Assembly: GCA_964481185.1 (NCBI GenBank)
Contig: CAYZSY010000015.1
Location: 1-17,887, forward strand
Direction of reading: 5' to 3'
Origin: JAOAJC01 sp964481185
GTDB taxonomy: Archaea; Nanobdellota; Nanobdellia; Pacearchaeales; GW2011-AR1
DNA length: 17,887 nucleotides
This document shows, in pieces, positions 6,603 to 12,348 of the stretch. The notes beneath the pieces were generated by a model. It saw only the letters and a list, made by a program, of their open reading frames with translations. It was not told where the DNA came from and searched no databases. Each line of letters starts with the position of its first letter. The stretch's first letter is position 1. A program made the translations under genes and the position numbers.

Positions 6603-6618
6603 GTGCCAGCAGGCGCTT
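6601..6618 (+). repeat. Stem-loop at the stop codon of gene 5991-6602
   Basis: AAGTGCC (6601-6607) pairs with GGCGCTT (6612-6618) across the 4-nt loop AGCA, giving seven pairs including one G-T wobble. It starts within the stop codon. In several characterised DGRs a short hairpin with a 4-nt loop just downstream of the variable region aids homing. An alternative is a transcription terminator, because a run of seven T follows at 6626-6632. Confidence 0.5.
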
Positions 6619-6689
6619 GACGCAATTTTTTTGGAAAGCTCATTAGGACCACAACTCTTTTTACATGAATCTTCTTTGAAGCGAAGATT

Positions 6690-6713
6690 AAAGATTTGCA
6701 TCAGCAAATCTTT
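6690..6713. promoter_or_regulatory. Perfect 10-bp inverted repeat overlapping the secY promoter
   Basis: AAAGATTTGC (6690-6699) and GCAAATCTTT (6704-6713) are perfect reverse complements separated by four bases. The right arm runs into the TATA-like TTTTTAAAC. Either a dimeric regulator site that would block TBP/TFB, or a hairpin plus T-run ending the upstream transcript, would fit. A similar repeat at the SBDS promoter favours the operator reading. Confidence 0.55.
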
Positions 6714-6719
6714 TTAAAC
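6711..6719 (+). promoter_or_regulatory. TATA-like promoter of secY
   Basis: TTTTTAAAC preceded by AAATC is centred about 27 nt before the secY ATG at 6742, predicting a leaderless message. The same AATCTTTTTAAA core occurs at 8149-8160 upstream of the next small gene. Confidence 0.6.
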
Positions 6720-6741
6720 TTCTTTTTTATGCTAATATATA

Positions 6742-8127
6742 ATGGACGTAAAAAGCATAATTTACAATCTGCCCGAGGTAAAGCATCCTGAAGAGAAAAA
6801 AATAAGCTTTAATGTAAAGCTTAAATGGACTCTTATAGTTCTTGCAGCATTCTTTATACTTGCAAATATCTCCCTTTTCGGCTTAGCGCAAAACTCTCTT
6901 GAAAGGTTTGAATATCTTGCAATTATTCTTGGAACAGATTTTGGAAGTATAATCTCTCTTGGTATTGGTCCAATCGTCATGGCCTCTATTATTCTTCAGC
7001 TTCTCGTAGGTTCAGGAATTTTTAAAATAGACACAACAACTTCAGAAGGAAAGAAATTCTTCCAGGGAATTCAAAAGATAGGAGTTCTCGCTTTCATACT
7101 CTTTGAGGCGATGGTTTATGTCTTAATGGGTGGACTTCAGGCCCAGCCAGGTTTTGCAGGCATTGTTATCTTTCAGTTAATTCTAGGCGGGCTTGCAATA
7201 ATGTTTATGGACGAGGTAACCTCAAAATGGGGATTTGGCTCAGGAGTCTCTATATTTATAGTTGCAGGAGTTGCATGGAGAATTTTCAATGGATTGTTCC
7301 AGTTTATAGGGGCAAACGGGGCAAACTGTCTTTCAGACTTCTCTGGAACTCCTTGTGCAGGAAATGTTTTGATAATTCTTCAGGCTGTGATAAACGGAGC
7401 TCCAAAAGAAGCGCTTCTTGCGATAGCAACAATCGCAGTTACCGCGATTATCTTTGCCGCAGTAATCTGGGCGCAAAGCCTGAAAGTAGAAATTCCTCTT
7501 TCATATGATAGACTAAGAGGTTACAGCATGAAATGGCCTCTAGCATTTTTCTATACTTCAAATATTCCAGTTATTCTTACAGCAGCTCTTGTTGCAAACA
7601 TTCAGCTTTTTGGCAGTCTTGTTGAGGGAGCAGTTGGACACGGAACAATACTAGGCACTTTCTCTCAAGGACAGGCAGTTTCAGGTCTTTCTTATTGGCT
7701 TGGCAGTTCAAATCTTCTTGAGTCTGTAATAAGGGGAAATTTACAAACAATTCAGATATTCCAGACAATTACTCATTTAATATTTTACATGGGAATCTCT
7801 GTTGTTTTTGCAATTTTCTGGGTAAAAACATCTGGTATGGATGCACGAGCCCAGGCAAAAAAAATAATTTCTTCAGGCCTGCAAATTCCAGGATTTAGAA
7901 AAGACGAAAGAGTCTTGGAAGCAATTCTCTCAAGATACATTCTTCCATTAACTGTCATGGGCGGTCTGACAATAGGTGCTCTGGCAGCAATTACAGATTC
8001 ATTGGGCGCTTTAACTTCAGGAACAGCAATTCTTCTTGGAGTTATGATAATGTACCAGTTATATCAAAATATTGCACAGCAGCACGCAGTTGACATGAAT
8101 CCAGTTCTGAAGAAAATCATCGAGTAA
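6742..8127 (+). CDS. secY: Protein translocase subunit SecY
   Basis: Central pore of the Sec translocon in the cytoplasmic membrane, moving or inserting unfolded proteins with SecE/Sec61-beta. The 461-aa protein is the normal archaeal length and shows the expected series of about ten hydrophobic segments. Family landmarks include the N-terminal amphipathic stretch before TM1 (PEVKHPEEKKISFNVKLKW), LGIGPIVMASIILQLLVG in TM2 (family LGIxPIVTAxIIxQLLxG), FGSGVSIFIVAGV (family GSGISLFI) and the cytosolic loop KVEIPLSYDRLRGYSMKWPL (family IPLxxxRxRGxxxRYPIK). Also seen are YTSNIPVILTAAL and the C-terminal TMGGLTIGALAAITDSLGAL-like segment. It has its own promoter rather than being read directly from uL15, because gene 5991-6602 intervenes. 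Confidence 0.96.
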   Translation: MDVKSIIYNLPEVKHPEEKKISFNVKLKWTLIVLAAFFILANISLFGLAQNSLERFEYLAIILGTDFGSIISLGIGPIVMASIILQLLVGSGIFKIDTTTSEGKKFFQGIQKIGVLAFILFEAMVYVLMGGLQAQPGFAGIVIFQLILGGLAIMFMDEVTSKWGFGSGVSIFIVAGVAWRIFNGLFQFIGANGANCLSDFSGTPCAGNVLIILQAVINGAPKEALLAIATIAVTAIIFAAVIWAQSLKVEIPLSYDRLRGYSMKWPLAFFYTSNIPVILTAALVANIQLFGSLVEGAVGHGTILGTFSQGQAVSGLSYWLGSSNLLESVIRGNLQTIQIFQTITHLIFYMGISVVFAIFWVKTSGMDARAQAKKIISSGLQIPGFRKDERVLEAILSRYILPLTVMGGLTIGALAAITDSLGALTSGTAILLGVMIMYQLYQNIAQQHAVDMNPVLKKIIE

Positions 8128-8152
8128 AAAAGTGTAAATAAGGATAGTAATC

Positions 8153-8161
8153 TTTTTAAAG
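8153..8161 (+). promoter_or_regulatory. TATA-like promoter of gene 8184-8447
   Basis: TTTTTAAAG preceded by AATC lies with its centre 27 nt before the ATG at 8184. This spacing favours that ATG over the in-frame TTG at 8175 and predicts a leaderless transcript. Confidence 0.55.
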
Positions 8162-8183
8162 TCCCAAAAATTTATTGACAAGC

Positions 8184-8447
8184 ATGACAAAAACAGTTAG
8201 ATGCATACTAAAAGAAATAACACCAACATCAAGACCCCCACAATCAAGAATAGATATGTGCCTCTATCGTGCGCTTGTGCATTATGTAAAAGAAGACATA
8301 AAATTATCTGAATTTAGCAAAGCAATCTCTTGTTTTAAGAAATACGGATATGATGTAAAAGAGTATTCCGATATTTATGAAGAGATTAAGACAAGAGTTG
8401 ATAGTGCAAAGAAAAATGGCTTACAAAAGTTAATTGAGATATCCTAA
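8184..8447 (+). CDS. Unknown small protein, 87 aa
   Basis: I do not recognise this protein. It is 87 aa, probably mostly helical, and contains no membrane segment. Visible features are a basic N-terminus (MTKTVRCILKEITPTSRPPQ), a central helix (MCLYRALVHYVKEDIKL) and a charged C-terminal half (KKYGYDVKEYSDIYEEIKTR). Three Cys residues are scattered without a zinc-knuckle pattern. The start codon is fixed by a TATA-like element 27 nt upstream. It sits alone between secY and the EMC3/TMCO1-like insertase gene, so a link to membrane insertion is conceivable by position only. Codon use matches the neighbours, which supports a real gene. Confidence 0.7.
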   Translation: MTKTVRCILKEITPTSRPPQSRIDMCLYRALVHYVKEDIKLSEFSKAISCFKKYGYDVKEYSDIYEEIKTRVDSAKKNGLQKLIEIS

Positions 8448-8466
8448 CTTCTTAAAAATCGCCTAA

Positions 8467-8475
8467 TTTAAATAT
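8467..8475 (+). promoter_or_regulatory. TATA-like promoter of the EMC3/TMCO1-like gene
   Basis: TTTAAATAT is centred about 29 nt before the ATG at 8500, consistent with a leaderless or near-leaderless transcript. Confidence 0.5.
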
Positions 8476-8499
8476 CTGGGTTTTAATATACTAATTAAT

Positions 8500-8913
8500 A
8501 TGGTAGTTGAATTTATACAGCAATTTGCACAATCTTCTCCAAGAATATTTGTAATCCTTGTCTCAATCTTAGTTTCTCTTTTCATTTCTGCTGTTAATTA
8601 TTTCGTTCTTAATAAGGAAAGAATGCGCGAGATAAAGGAAAGGCAGAAAGCTCTTCAGGCTGAGATGAAAAAGCATAAGGATAATCCGCAGAAGATGATG
8701 GATCTGCAGAAAGAGATGTTTTCTCACGTGGGCGAATCATTTAAGCACTCAATGAAGCCAATGTTGATAACATTCATTCCAATTGTTCTGTTTTTCCCAT
8801 TGATAAGGTCTGCACTTATAACAACCGAAATAGCAAAGACATGGTTCTGGTGGTATCTTGGAACCTCAATAGTTGCCTCAATGGCATTCAGAAAATTGTT
8901 CAAGTTGCCTTGA
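8500..8913 (+). CDS. EMC3/TMCO1-like (DUF106) membrane insertase
   Basis: A 137-aa membrane protein of the archaeal DUF106 group, which belongs with EMC3 and TMCO1 in the Oxa1/YidC insertase superfamily. These proteins help insert membrane proteins alongside the Sec translocon. Three hydrophobic segments are visible: about residues 15-37 (IFVILVSILVSLFISAVNYF), 75-95 (PMLITFIPIVLFFPLIRSAL) and 108-132 (the WFWWYLGTSIVASMAF region). Between the first two lies a charged coiled-coil-like hairpin (ERMREIKERQKALQAEMKKH), a hallmark of the group. Closeness to secY agrees with the common archaeal gene neighbourhood and with a joint role in membrane protein biogenesis. Family assignment is from pattern recognition, not a search. 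Confidence 0.85.
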   Translation: MVVEFIQQFAQSSPRIFVILVSILVSLFISAVNYFVLNKERMREIKERQKALQAEMKKHKDNPQKMMDLQKEMFSHVGESFKHSMKPMLITFIPIVLFFPLIRSALITTEIAKTWFWWYLGTSIVASMAFRKLFKLP

Positions 8914-8932
8914 ACAGTTAAATTTAATTTTC

Positions 8933-9160
8933 ATGAAAGCCCTATCACTAAAACAACCAATGAAAAATTTTGGTTTTGCTAACCTTCCCCTAGGCCAGAT
9001 TGTTGGAAAGGCCATTCTAAAAGATGTTAAAAAATATAATTCAGACGAAGAGCATCAAGCAGATAAGGATTTGCATCTTGCATCGGGTAGATATGGTTTT
9101 ATCATAGAAAATGTACAAAGAATAAAGCTGATTGAGTGCAATGGAAAATTAAACTTCTGA
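8933..9160 (+). CDS. Short ASCH-like protein, apparently lacking its central part
   Basis: The first nine residues, MKALSLKQP, match the start of ASCH-domain proteins (PUA-like fold, RNA-linked), which usually read MKxLSLxQPWAxLIxxGxKxxExR. The remainder, LPLGQIVGKAILKDVKKY and YGFIIENVQRIKLIECNGKL, matches the family's GxIVGxAxLxDV and YGFxLxNxxRI ... KGxLxF regions. The intervening stretch with the GxKxxExR motif and the RGxxxIHAS strand is missing, so the 75-aa product is about 35-45 residues short. It could be an in-frame deletion derivative, a decaying pseudogene or a genuine minimal variant. I chose the ATG at 8933 because an upstream in-frame start would lie inside the preceding gene. 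Homology is inferred from memory of the family. Confidence 0.65.
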   Translation: MKALSLKQPMKNFGFANLPLGQIVGKAILKDVKKYNSDEEHQADKDLHLASGRYGFIIENVQRIKLIECNGKLNF

Positions 9161-9188
9161 AACTTTAATGGAAAGATAGAGAAGTCTG

Positions 9189-9914
9189 TTACTTGCTGAA
9201 CTTCTTCAAGTCTTCTCCATGTAATCTTGCTATCTTCCCCTCTTTTATTTTCACATAACCAACATCAAATCTGTTTAAGTCAAAATTCTTCTCAAGAATA
9301 TCCTTGAAAATTTTTAAGGCGAATTTAATCCCATCTTCAACACTCATCTCTTCATCAAAATCTTTTCTTAAAATTTCTTTTATTCTCTCATCATTTTCTC
9401 CTATTGCATTCGCCTTGTAAGCAAAGAAATTTCCCGTAACATCAGATGTGTAAATGTATGCTTTTCCCTTGCTTACTCCTCCAAGGAGAATAGAAACCCC
9501 ATAAGGCCTTGCTCCGCCGTATTGTGTAAACATCTGCTCTCTGTCAGCAATCATTCTTATCACAGATACGGGCTCAATCGGCGCGCTGTAAGTCACTCTG
9601 TTTTGCTGTGCCAAAACCTGTGCTTGCTCTATCAAAATTCTTGCATCAGACAAAATCCCTGCTGCAGTTGCAACAATATGCTCGTCAATTTCGTAAATCT
9701 TATTTGCAGATTCAGGAGCAATTAATTTATCTCTTACTCTTCTGTCTGCTACAACAACTATTCCATCTTTGCAAACCAGTCCGATGCTTGAGCTTCCCAG
9801 TCTTACTGTTTTCTCCGCATATTCAACTTGTAAAAGATGTCCGTCTGGAGAGAACATCGTCGCTGCTCTGTCGTAGCCCATTGCCTGATGCTGTATTTCC
9901 GTAGGTATGTCCAT
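9189..9914 (-). CDS. psmA: 20S proteasome alpha subunit
   Basis: Alpha subunit of the archaeal 20S proteasome, forming the gated outer rings of the cytosolic protease. The 241-aa length is typical. The N-terminal gate segment includes the conserved YDR (residues 14-16, in GYDRAATMFSPDGHLLQVEY), and the alpha-type signature is followed by the KTVRLGSSSIGLVCKDGIVV strand. The core includes DRRVRDKLI, KIYEIDEHIVATAAGILSDA and FTQYGGARPYGVSILLGG (family YTQxGGVRPFGVSLLxAG). No N-terminal catalytic Thr is expected in alpha subunits. The beta subunit is not in the window. In many archaea psmA leads the SBDS/exosome superoperon in the same direction; here it is divergent from SBDS, with its own promoter. 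Confidence 0.96.
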   Translation of the reverse strand: MDIPTEIQHQAMGYDRAATMFSPDGHLLQVEYAEKTVRLGSSSIGLVCKDGIVVVADRRVRDKLIAPESANKIYEIDEHIVATAAGILSDARILIEQAQVLAQQNRVTYSAPIEPVSVIRMIADREQMFTQYGGARPYGVSILLGGVSKGKAYIYTSDVTGNFFAYKANAIGENDERIKEILRKDFDEEMSVEDGIKFALKIFKDILEKNFDLNRFDVGYVKIKEGKIARLHGEDLKKFSK

Positions 9915-9934
9915 ATTTTAAAGAATCTATCCTT

Positions 9935-9946
9935 AGATATAAATCT
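9935..9946 (-). promoter_or_regulatory. TATA-like promoter of psmA
   Basis: Read on the reverse strand the element is AGATTTATATCT, centred about 26 nt before the psmA start codon. It predicts a leaderless transcript divergent from SBDS. Confidence 0.55.
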
Positions 9947-10000
9947 TTGTCATCCAAGCTATTTAAATTTTCTGATATTAACTATTAATCTGCAATCTTC

Positions 10001-10022
10001 AAAGATTGTCGCAACAATCTTT
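10001..10022. promoter_or_regulatory. Perfect 9-bp inverted repeat at the SBDS promoter
   Basis: AAAGATTGT (10001-10009) and ACAATCTTT (10014-10022) are perfect reverse complements with a 4-nt spacer, CGCA. The right arm overlaps the first bases of the TATA-like element. A further CAATCTT copy lies at 9993-9999. Because psmA points away on the other side, no transcript needs ending here, so an operator or a dyad for a dimeric regulator is more likely than a terminator. Confidence 0.55.
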
Positions 10023-10028
10023 ATATAA
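10020..10028 (+). promoter_or_regulatory. TATA-like promoter of the SBDS gene
   Basis: TTTATATAA preceded by AATC is centred about 26 nt before the ATG at 10050, again implying a leaderless start. Confidence 0.6.
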
Positions 10029-10049
10029 CCTGCAGGATTTTAATCATAT

Positions 10050-10727
10050 ATGGCCAAAGTAACAGCAAGAGCAAAGGTAAAAGGCAAGCATTTTGAGATA
10101 GAAGTAGATTTGGATGAAGCACTAAAGGTAAAATCTGGAAAAGGAGATATAACCAAAGCTCTAGAATTTCCAAGAATCTTCACAGACATGAAAAAGGGAA
10201 ATGTTGCAAAGGAATCTGATTTGGTTGAGTGTTTTGGCACAAAAGAGCCTTACGAAATTGCCAAAAAGATAATAATCTCAGGCGAGATTCAGAAGACGCA
10301 GGAATTTAGAGATTCAGAAAAAGATGCAAAGATAAAAAGAGTTATAGATATCTTATTGAAAAATGCAGTTGATCAAAATGGAAGACCATACACTGAAGAA
10401 AGAATAAAAAGAGCAGTAGAAGAAGCGCACTATTCATTTGATTCTCGCGCCCCCGAACAACAACTCAATGATGTTGTTTCAAAACTGCAGACAATAATTC
10501 CGATAAAAATAGAAACAAAGAGAATTAAGCTTACTATTCCTGCTCAATATACAGGACAAATTTATGGTCTTTTGAAAGATTACAAAGAAAGTGAAGAGTG
10601 GCTTGCAAACGGCTCCCTACAGGCAGTTTTAAATATCCCAGCAGGAATGCAGCTTGATTTTTATGACAAATTAAACAGCATTACCCATGGCGCTGTCCAG
10701 AGTGAAGATTTGCCAGAGAAAAAATAA
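10050..10727 (+). CDS. SBDS family ribosome maturation protein
   Basis: Archaeal homologue of the Shwachman-Bodian-Diamond syndrome protein (yeast Sdo1), which acts in maturation of the large ribosomal subunit. The 225-aa length fits the archaeal family. The N-terminal domain contains ARAKVKGKHFEIEVDLDEAL, ITKALEFPRIFTDMKKGNVA (family VFxDxxKGExAS) and FGTKEPYEIAKKIIISGEIQ (family FGTxDxxxIAxxIIxxGxxQ). The middle domain has NAVDQNGRPYTEERIKRAVE (family xAVDPxTxxPHPPxRIExA), and the C-terminal domain has IPIKIETKRIKLTIPAQYTG (family PIKFExxxIxVxIP). It lies near psmA and the exosome genes, the expected archaeal neighbourhood, though a family-X gene (10811-11515) separates it from rrp4. Confidence 0.95.
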   Translation: MAKVTARAKVKGKHFEIEVDLDEALKVKSGKGDITKALEFPRIFTDMKKGNVAKESDLVECFGTKEPYEIAKKIIISGEIQKTQEFRDSEKDAKIKRVIDILLKNAVDQNGRPYTEERIKRAVEEAHYSFDSRAPEQQLNDVVSKLQTIIPIKIETKRIKLTIPAQYTGQIYGLLKDYKESEEWLANGSLQAVLNIPAGMQLDFYDKLNSITHGAVQSEDLPEKK

Positions 10728-10782
10728 TCTCTAAAGCAGTTTATCTGTTTCTACTGCAATATACAAAAAATCACCGAATAGA

Positions 10783-10790
10783 TTAAAAAC
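10783..10790 (+). promoter_or_regulatory. TATA-like promoter of gene 10811-11515
   Basis: TTAAAAAC, within AGATTAAAAACAA, is centred about 25 nt before the ATG at 10811, so the gene appears to have its own leaderless transcript. Confidence 0.5.
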
Positions 10791-10810
10791 AAGATTATTC
10801 AGCTAAGACC

Positions 10811-11515
10811 ATGGAAGAATTAAAGGGTAAAGAGTATTTTAAAATTAAGAGACTTAGGTCTGATATCTATGTTCGCAAGGGTAATCAGACTCTTAGTTTT
10901 GCTTATCCTCCAGAAGGACAGGGATCTTATAATGAGATGGCGGAAAGAGTTATTAAATCAGGCCGCCAATTGCCAACAACTTCCCAGATGCTTTCTCTTG
11001 TTTATAATTTAGCAATAAATAATCATTTGTGGGATGAGCAGGAATGTAAGGAGTTATTGGATATAACTAAAGGGAGATATTTCTGGACATCAACAGAAAA
11101 CCTTTATGTTCCAGACAAAGGAGTTTATGTTTATGATAATGTTGATGGAAATATGCCTTCAGACAAAAGCTCTCTTGAAAAATTGCTTAAAGAAGGGGAT
11201 AAAAGAGTAAGATTTGCTCCTTTTGGTTTTAGGCTTGGAGAGGGGGAGAGAAATGCCGAAGAGAACTCTTTAGTTCTTGCACATATAGGAAGAGAAGGTG
11301 CAATCGAACTGGCTTCAGCTTCAATTAATTTGGCAAACGACAAATGGCCATCTATTCTTGGCATCGAGAATCCAAAGTCTGAAAAGCTAATGCGTACAGC
11401 AATTGGATGCTTCAATTTTAAATATTCAGAAAAGAAGGGTTTATGCCTTGACTGCAGCTGTGATGCTGCCAATTATTATAACGGCTCTGCTATTTCTGTG
11501 AGTTCAGATGTATAA
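10811..11515 (+). CDS. Unknown protein, paralogue of the 5991-6602 product
   Basis: No named family recognised. This 234-aa protein aligns with the product of 5991-6602. It shares LSLVY (residues 61-65), a central Phe-Trp pair (91-92), Y-V-P-x-x-GV (99-105), APFGF-x-x-GE (136-144), LVLA (154-157), an REGA segment (161-164) and a Gly/Cys/Asp-rich C-terminus (GLCLDCSCDAANYYNGSAIS). No signal peptide or membrane segment is seen. Eighteen consecutive codons (11444-11497) end in C or T, but the region is not GC-rich or depleted of A like the tail of the other copy. If the family uses a lectin-like fold, this copy may be a non-diversified relative. It interrupts the expected SBDS-rrp4 junction. The five Cys residues at 200-217 could form disulfides or bind metal. 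Confidence 0.75.
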   Translation: MEELKGKEYFKIKRLRSDIYVRKGNQTLSFAYPPEGQGSYNEMAERVIKSGRQLPTTSQMLSLVYNLAINNHLWDEQECKELLDITKGRYFWTSTENLYVPDKGVYVYDNVDGNMPSDKSSLEKLLKEGDKRVRFAPFGFRLGEGERNAEENSLVLAHIGREGAIELASASINLANDKWPSILGIENPKSEKLMRTAIGCFNFKYSEKKGLCLDCSCDAANYYNGSAISVSSDV

Positions 11516-11543
11516 ACCTCAATAAAAAGGCGAAAATAGAAAC

Positions 11544-11555
11544 CTTTAAAAATAA
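11544..11555 (+). promoter_or_regulatory. TATA-like promoter of the exosome genes
   Basis: CTTTAAAAATAA is centred about 34 nt before the ATG at 11583 and 81 nt before the rrp4 ATG at 11630. Unlike the other stand-alone promoters here, it would give rrp4 a 5' leader of roughly 55 nt. Confidence 0.45.
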
Positions 11556-11582
11556 CCAAATTTAAGCTTATTCGTAAAAATA

Positions 11583-11633
11583 ATGGGCATTGAGAGATTA
11601 AGATTATCTTTTTGTCTGATTTTAAACGCATGA
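11583..11633 (+). CDS. Possible 16-aa leader peptide ahead of rrp4
   Basis: A 16-codon frame, MGIERLRLSFCLILNA, starts shortly after the predicted transcription start. Its TGA overlaps the rrp4 ATG as ATGA, the same coupling arrangement seen between proven genes of this window. It is too short to be supported by coding bias and may be chance. Confidence 0.2.
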   Translation: MGIERLRLSFCLILNA

Positions 11634-12343
11634 AAAAAATTACAGAGCAGGCACATGAAGCCGAAGAAGAGTATTCTGGCGAAACTCCTAAAAAAAGAAA
11701 GGTAGTCATACCAGGAGAGGTTATTGTTTCTGGAGAGGATTTCTTGCCAGGAGACGGTGCAAGAAGAGTTGGAAACGATGTAGTTGCAGTTCGTTTTGGT
11801 CTTGCTGAAGAAGCAGGAAGAATGATTAAAGTTATTCCAATAACGGGTGCTTTCGTGCCAAGGAGAAATAATGTTGTTATAGGCAGAGTTACAGATATAA
11901 CTTTCCACGGCTGGCTTATAGATATTGACTCTGCAGCAGCTGGTTTTCTTCCAGTTGAAGAATCTCCAAGATTCATAAACAAAAGCGAGATGGACCAATT
12001 CTTAGATATTGGAGATGTAGTTGCAGCAAAAGTCTGGTCTGTTAAGGCAAAGGGAATAGACTTGGCAATGCGCGGCAAGGGTTTGGGAAAATTAGAAGGC
12101 GGTTTTATATTTAGGGTAATTCCAAACAGAGTTCCAAGAATAATAGGAAGAGAGGGAAGTATGATTAATTTAATAAAAGAAAAGACTGGATGCGATATCA
12201 CGGTAGGTCAAAATGGGTGGATATGGATAGGCGGAGATTTAGATGCAGGAATAAAAGCAAGAAGATCAATTGAATTCATAGCAGAAAAAGTTTATGTTGA
12301 CGGTTTGACAGAAAAAATGGAGGAATGGTTCAGCAAGAACTAG
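11630..12343 (+). CDS. rrp4: Exosome RNA-binding subunit Rrp4
   Basis: Cap subunit of the archaeal RNA exosome, which captures RNA and feeds it to the Rrp41/Rrp42 ring. The 237-aa protein shows the three-domain order of the family. The N-terminal domain contains KVVIPGEVIVSGEDFLPGDG (family VxPGDxLxxxxxxxGxG). The S1 domain (about 75-150) contains VVIGRVTDITFHGWLIDIDS. The KH domain has VIPNRVPRIIGREGSMINLI with the GxxG-type GREG loop and GCDITVGQNGWIWIGG. The ATG at 11630 is preferred; an in-frame TTG at 11612 is the alternative. It is first in the rrp4-rrp41-rrp42 run, five bases before the chosen rrp41 start. Confidence 0.95.
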   Translation: MKKITEQAHEAEEEYSGETPKKRKVVIPGEVIVSGEDFLPGDGARRVGNDVVAVRFGLAEEAGRMIKVIPITGAFVPRRNNVVIGRVTDITFHGWLIDIDSAAAGFLPVEESPRFINKSEMDQFLDIGDVVAAKVWSVKAKGIDLAMRGKGLGKLEGGFIFRVIPNRVPRIIGREGSMINLIKEKTGCDITVGQNGWIWIGGDLDAGIKARRSIEFIAEKVYVDGLTEKMEEWFSKN

Positions 12344-12348
12344 ATAAC

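Noticed and set aside
6603..6741. Possible DGR template repeat or accessory gene right after the putative variable region
   Set aside because: I looked for a second copy of the tail sequence and for any reverse transcriptase-like frame in the window and found neither; this stretch holds only the stem-loop, a T-run and the secY promoter.
7227..7508. 93-codon forward frame inside secY
   Set aside because: It is out of frame with secY, Cys/Arg/Ser-rich and without a promoter or ribosome-binding site, so it is a shadow of secY.
10736..10757. GCAGT ... ACTGC inverted repeat after the SBDS stop as a terminator
   Set aside because: It has only five pairs with a 12-nt loop and no T-run behind it; too weak to call.
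11476..12201. Long (241-codon) reverse-strand open frame opposite rrp4
   Set aside because: It mirrors the rrp4 coding strand, its protein is a hydrophobic/Pro/Ser mixture with no family resemblance, and rrp4 on the other strand is certain.
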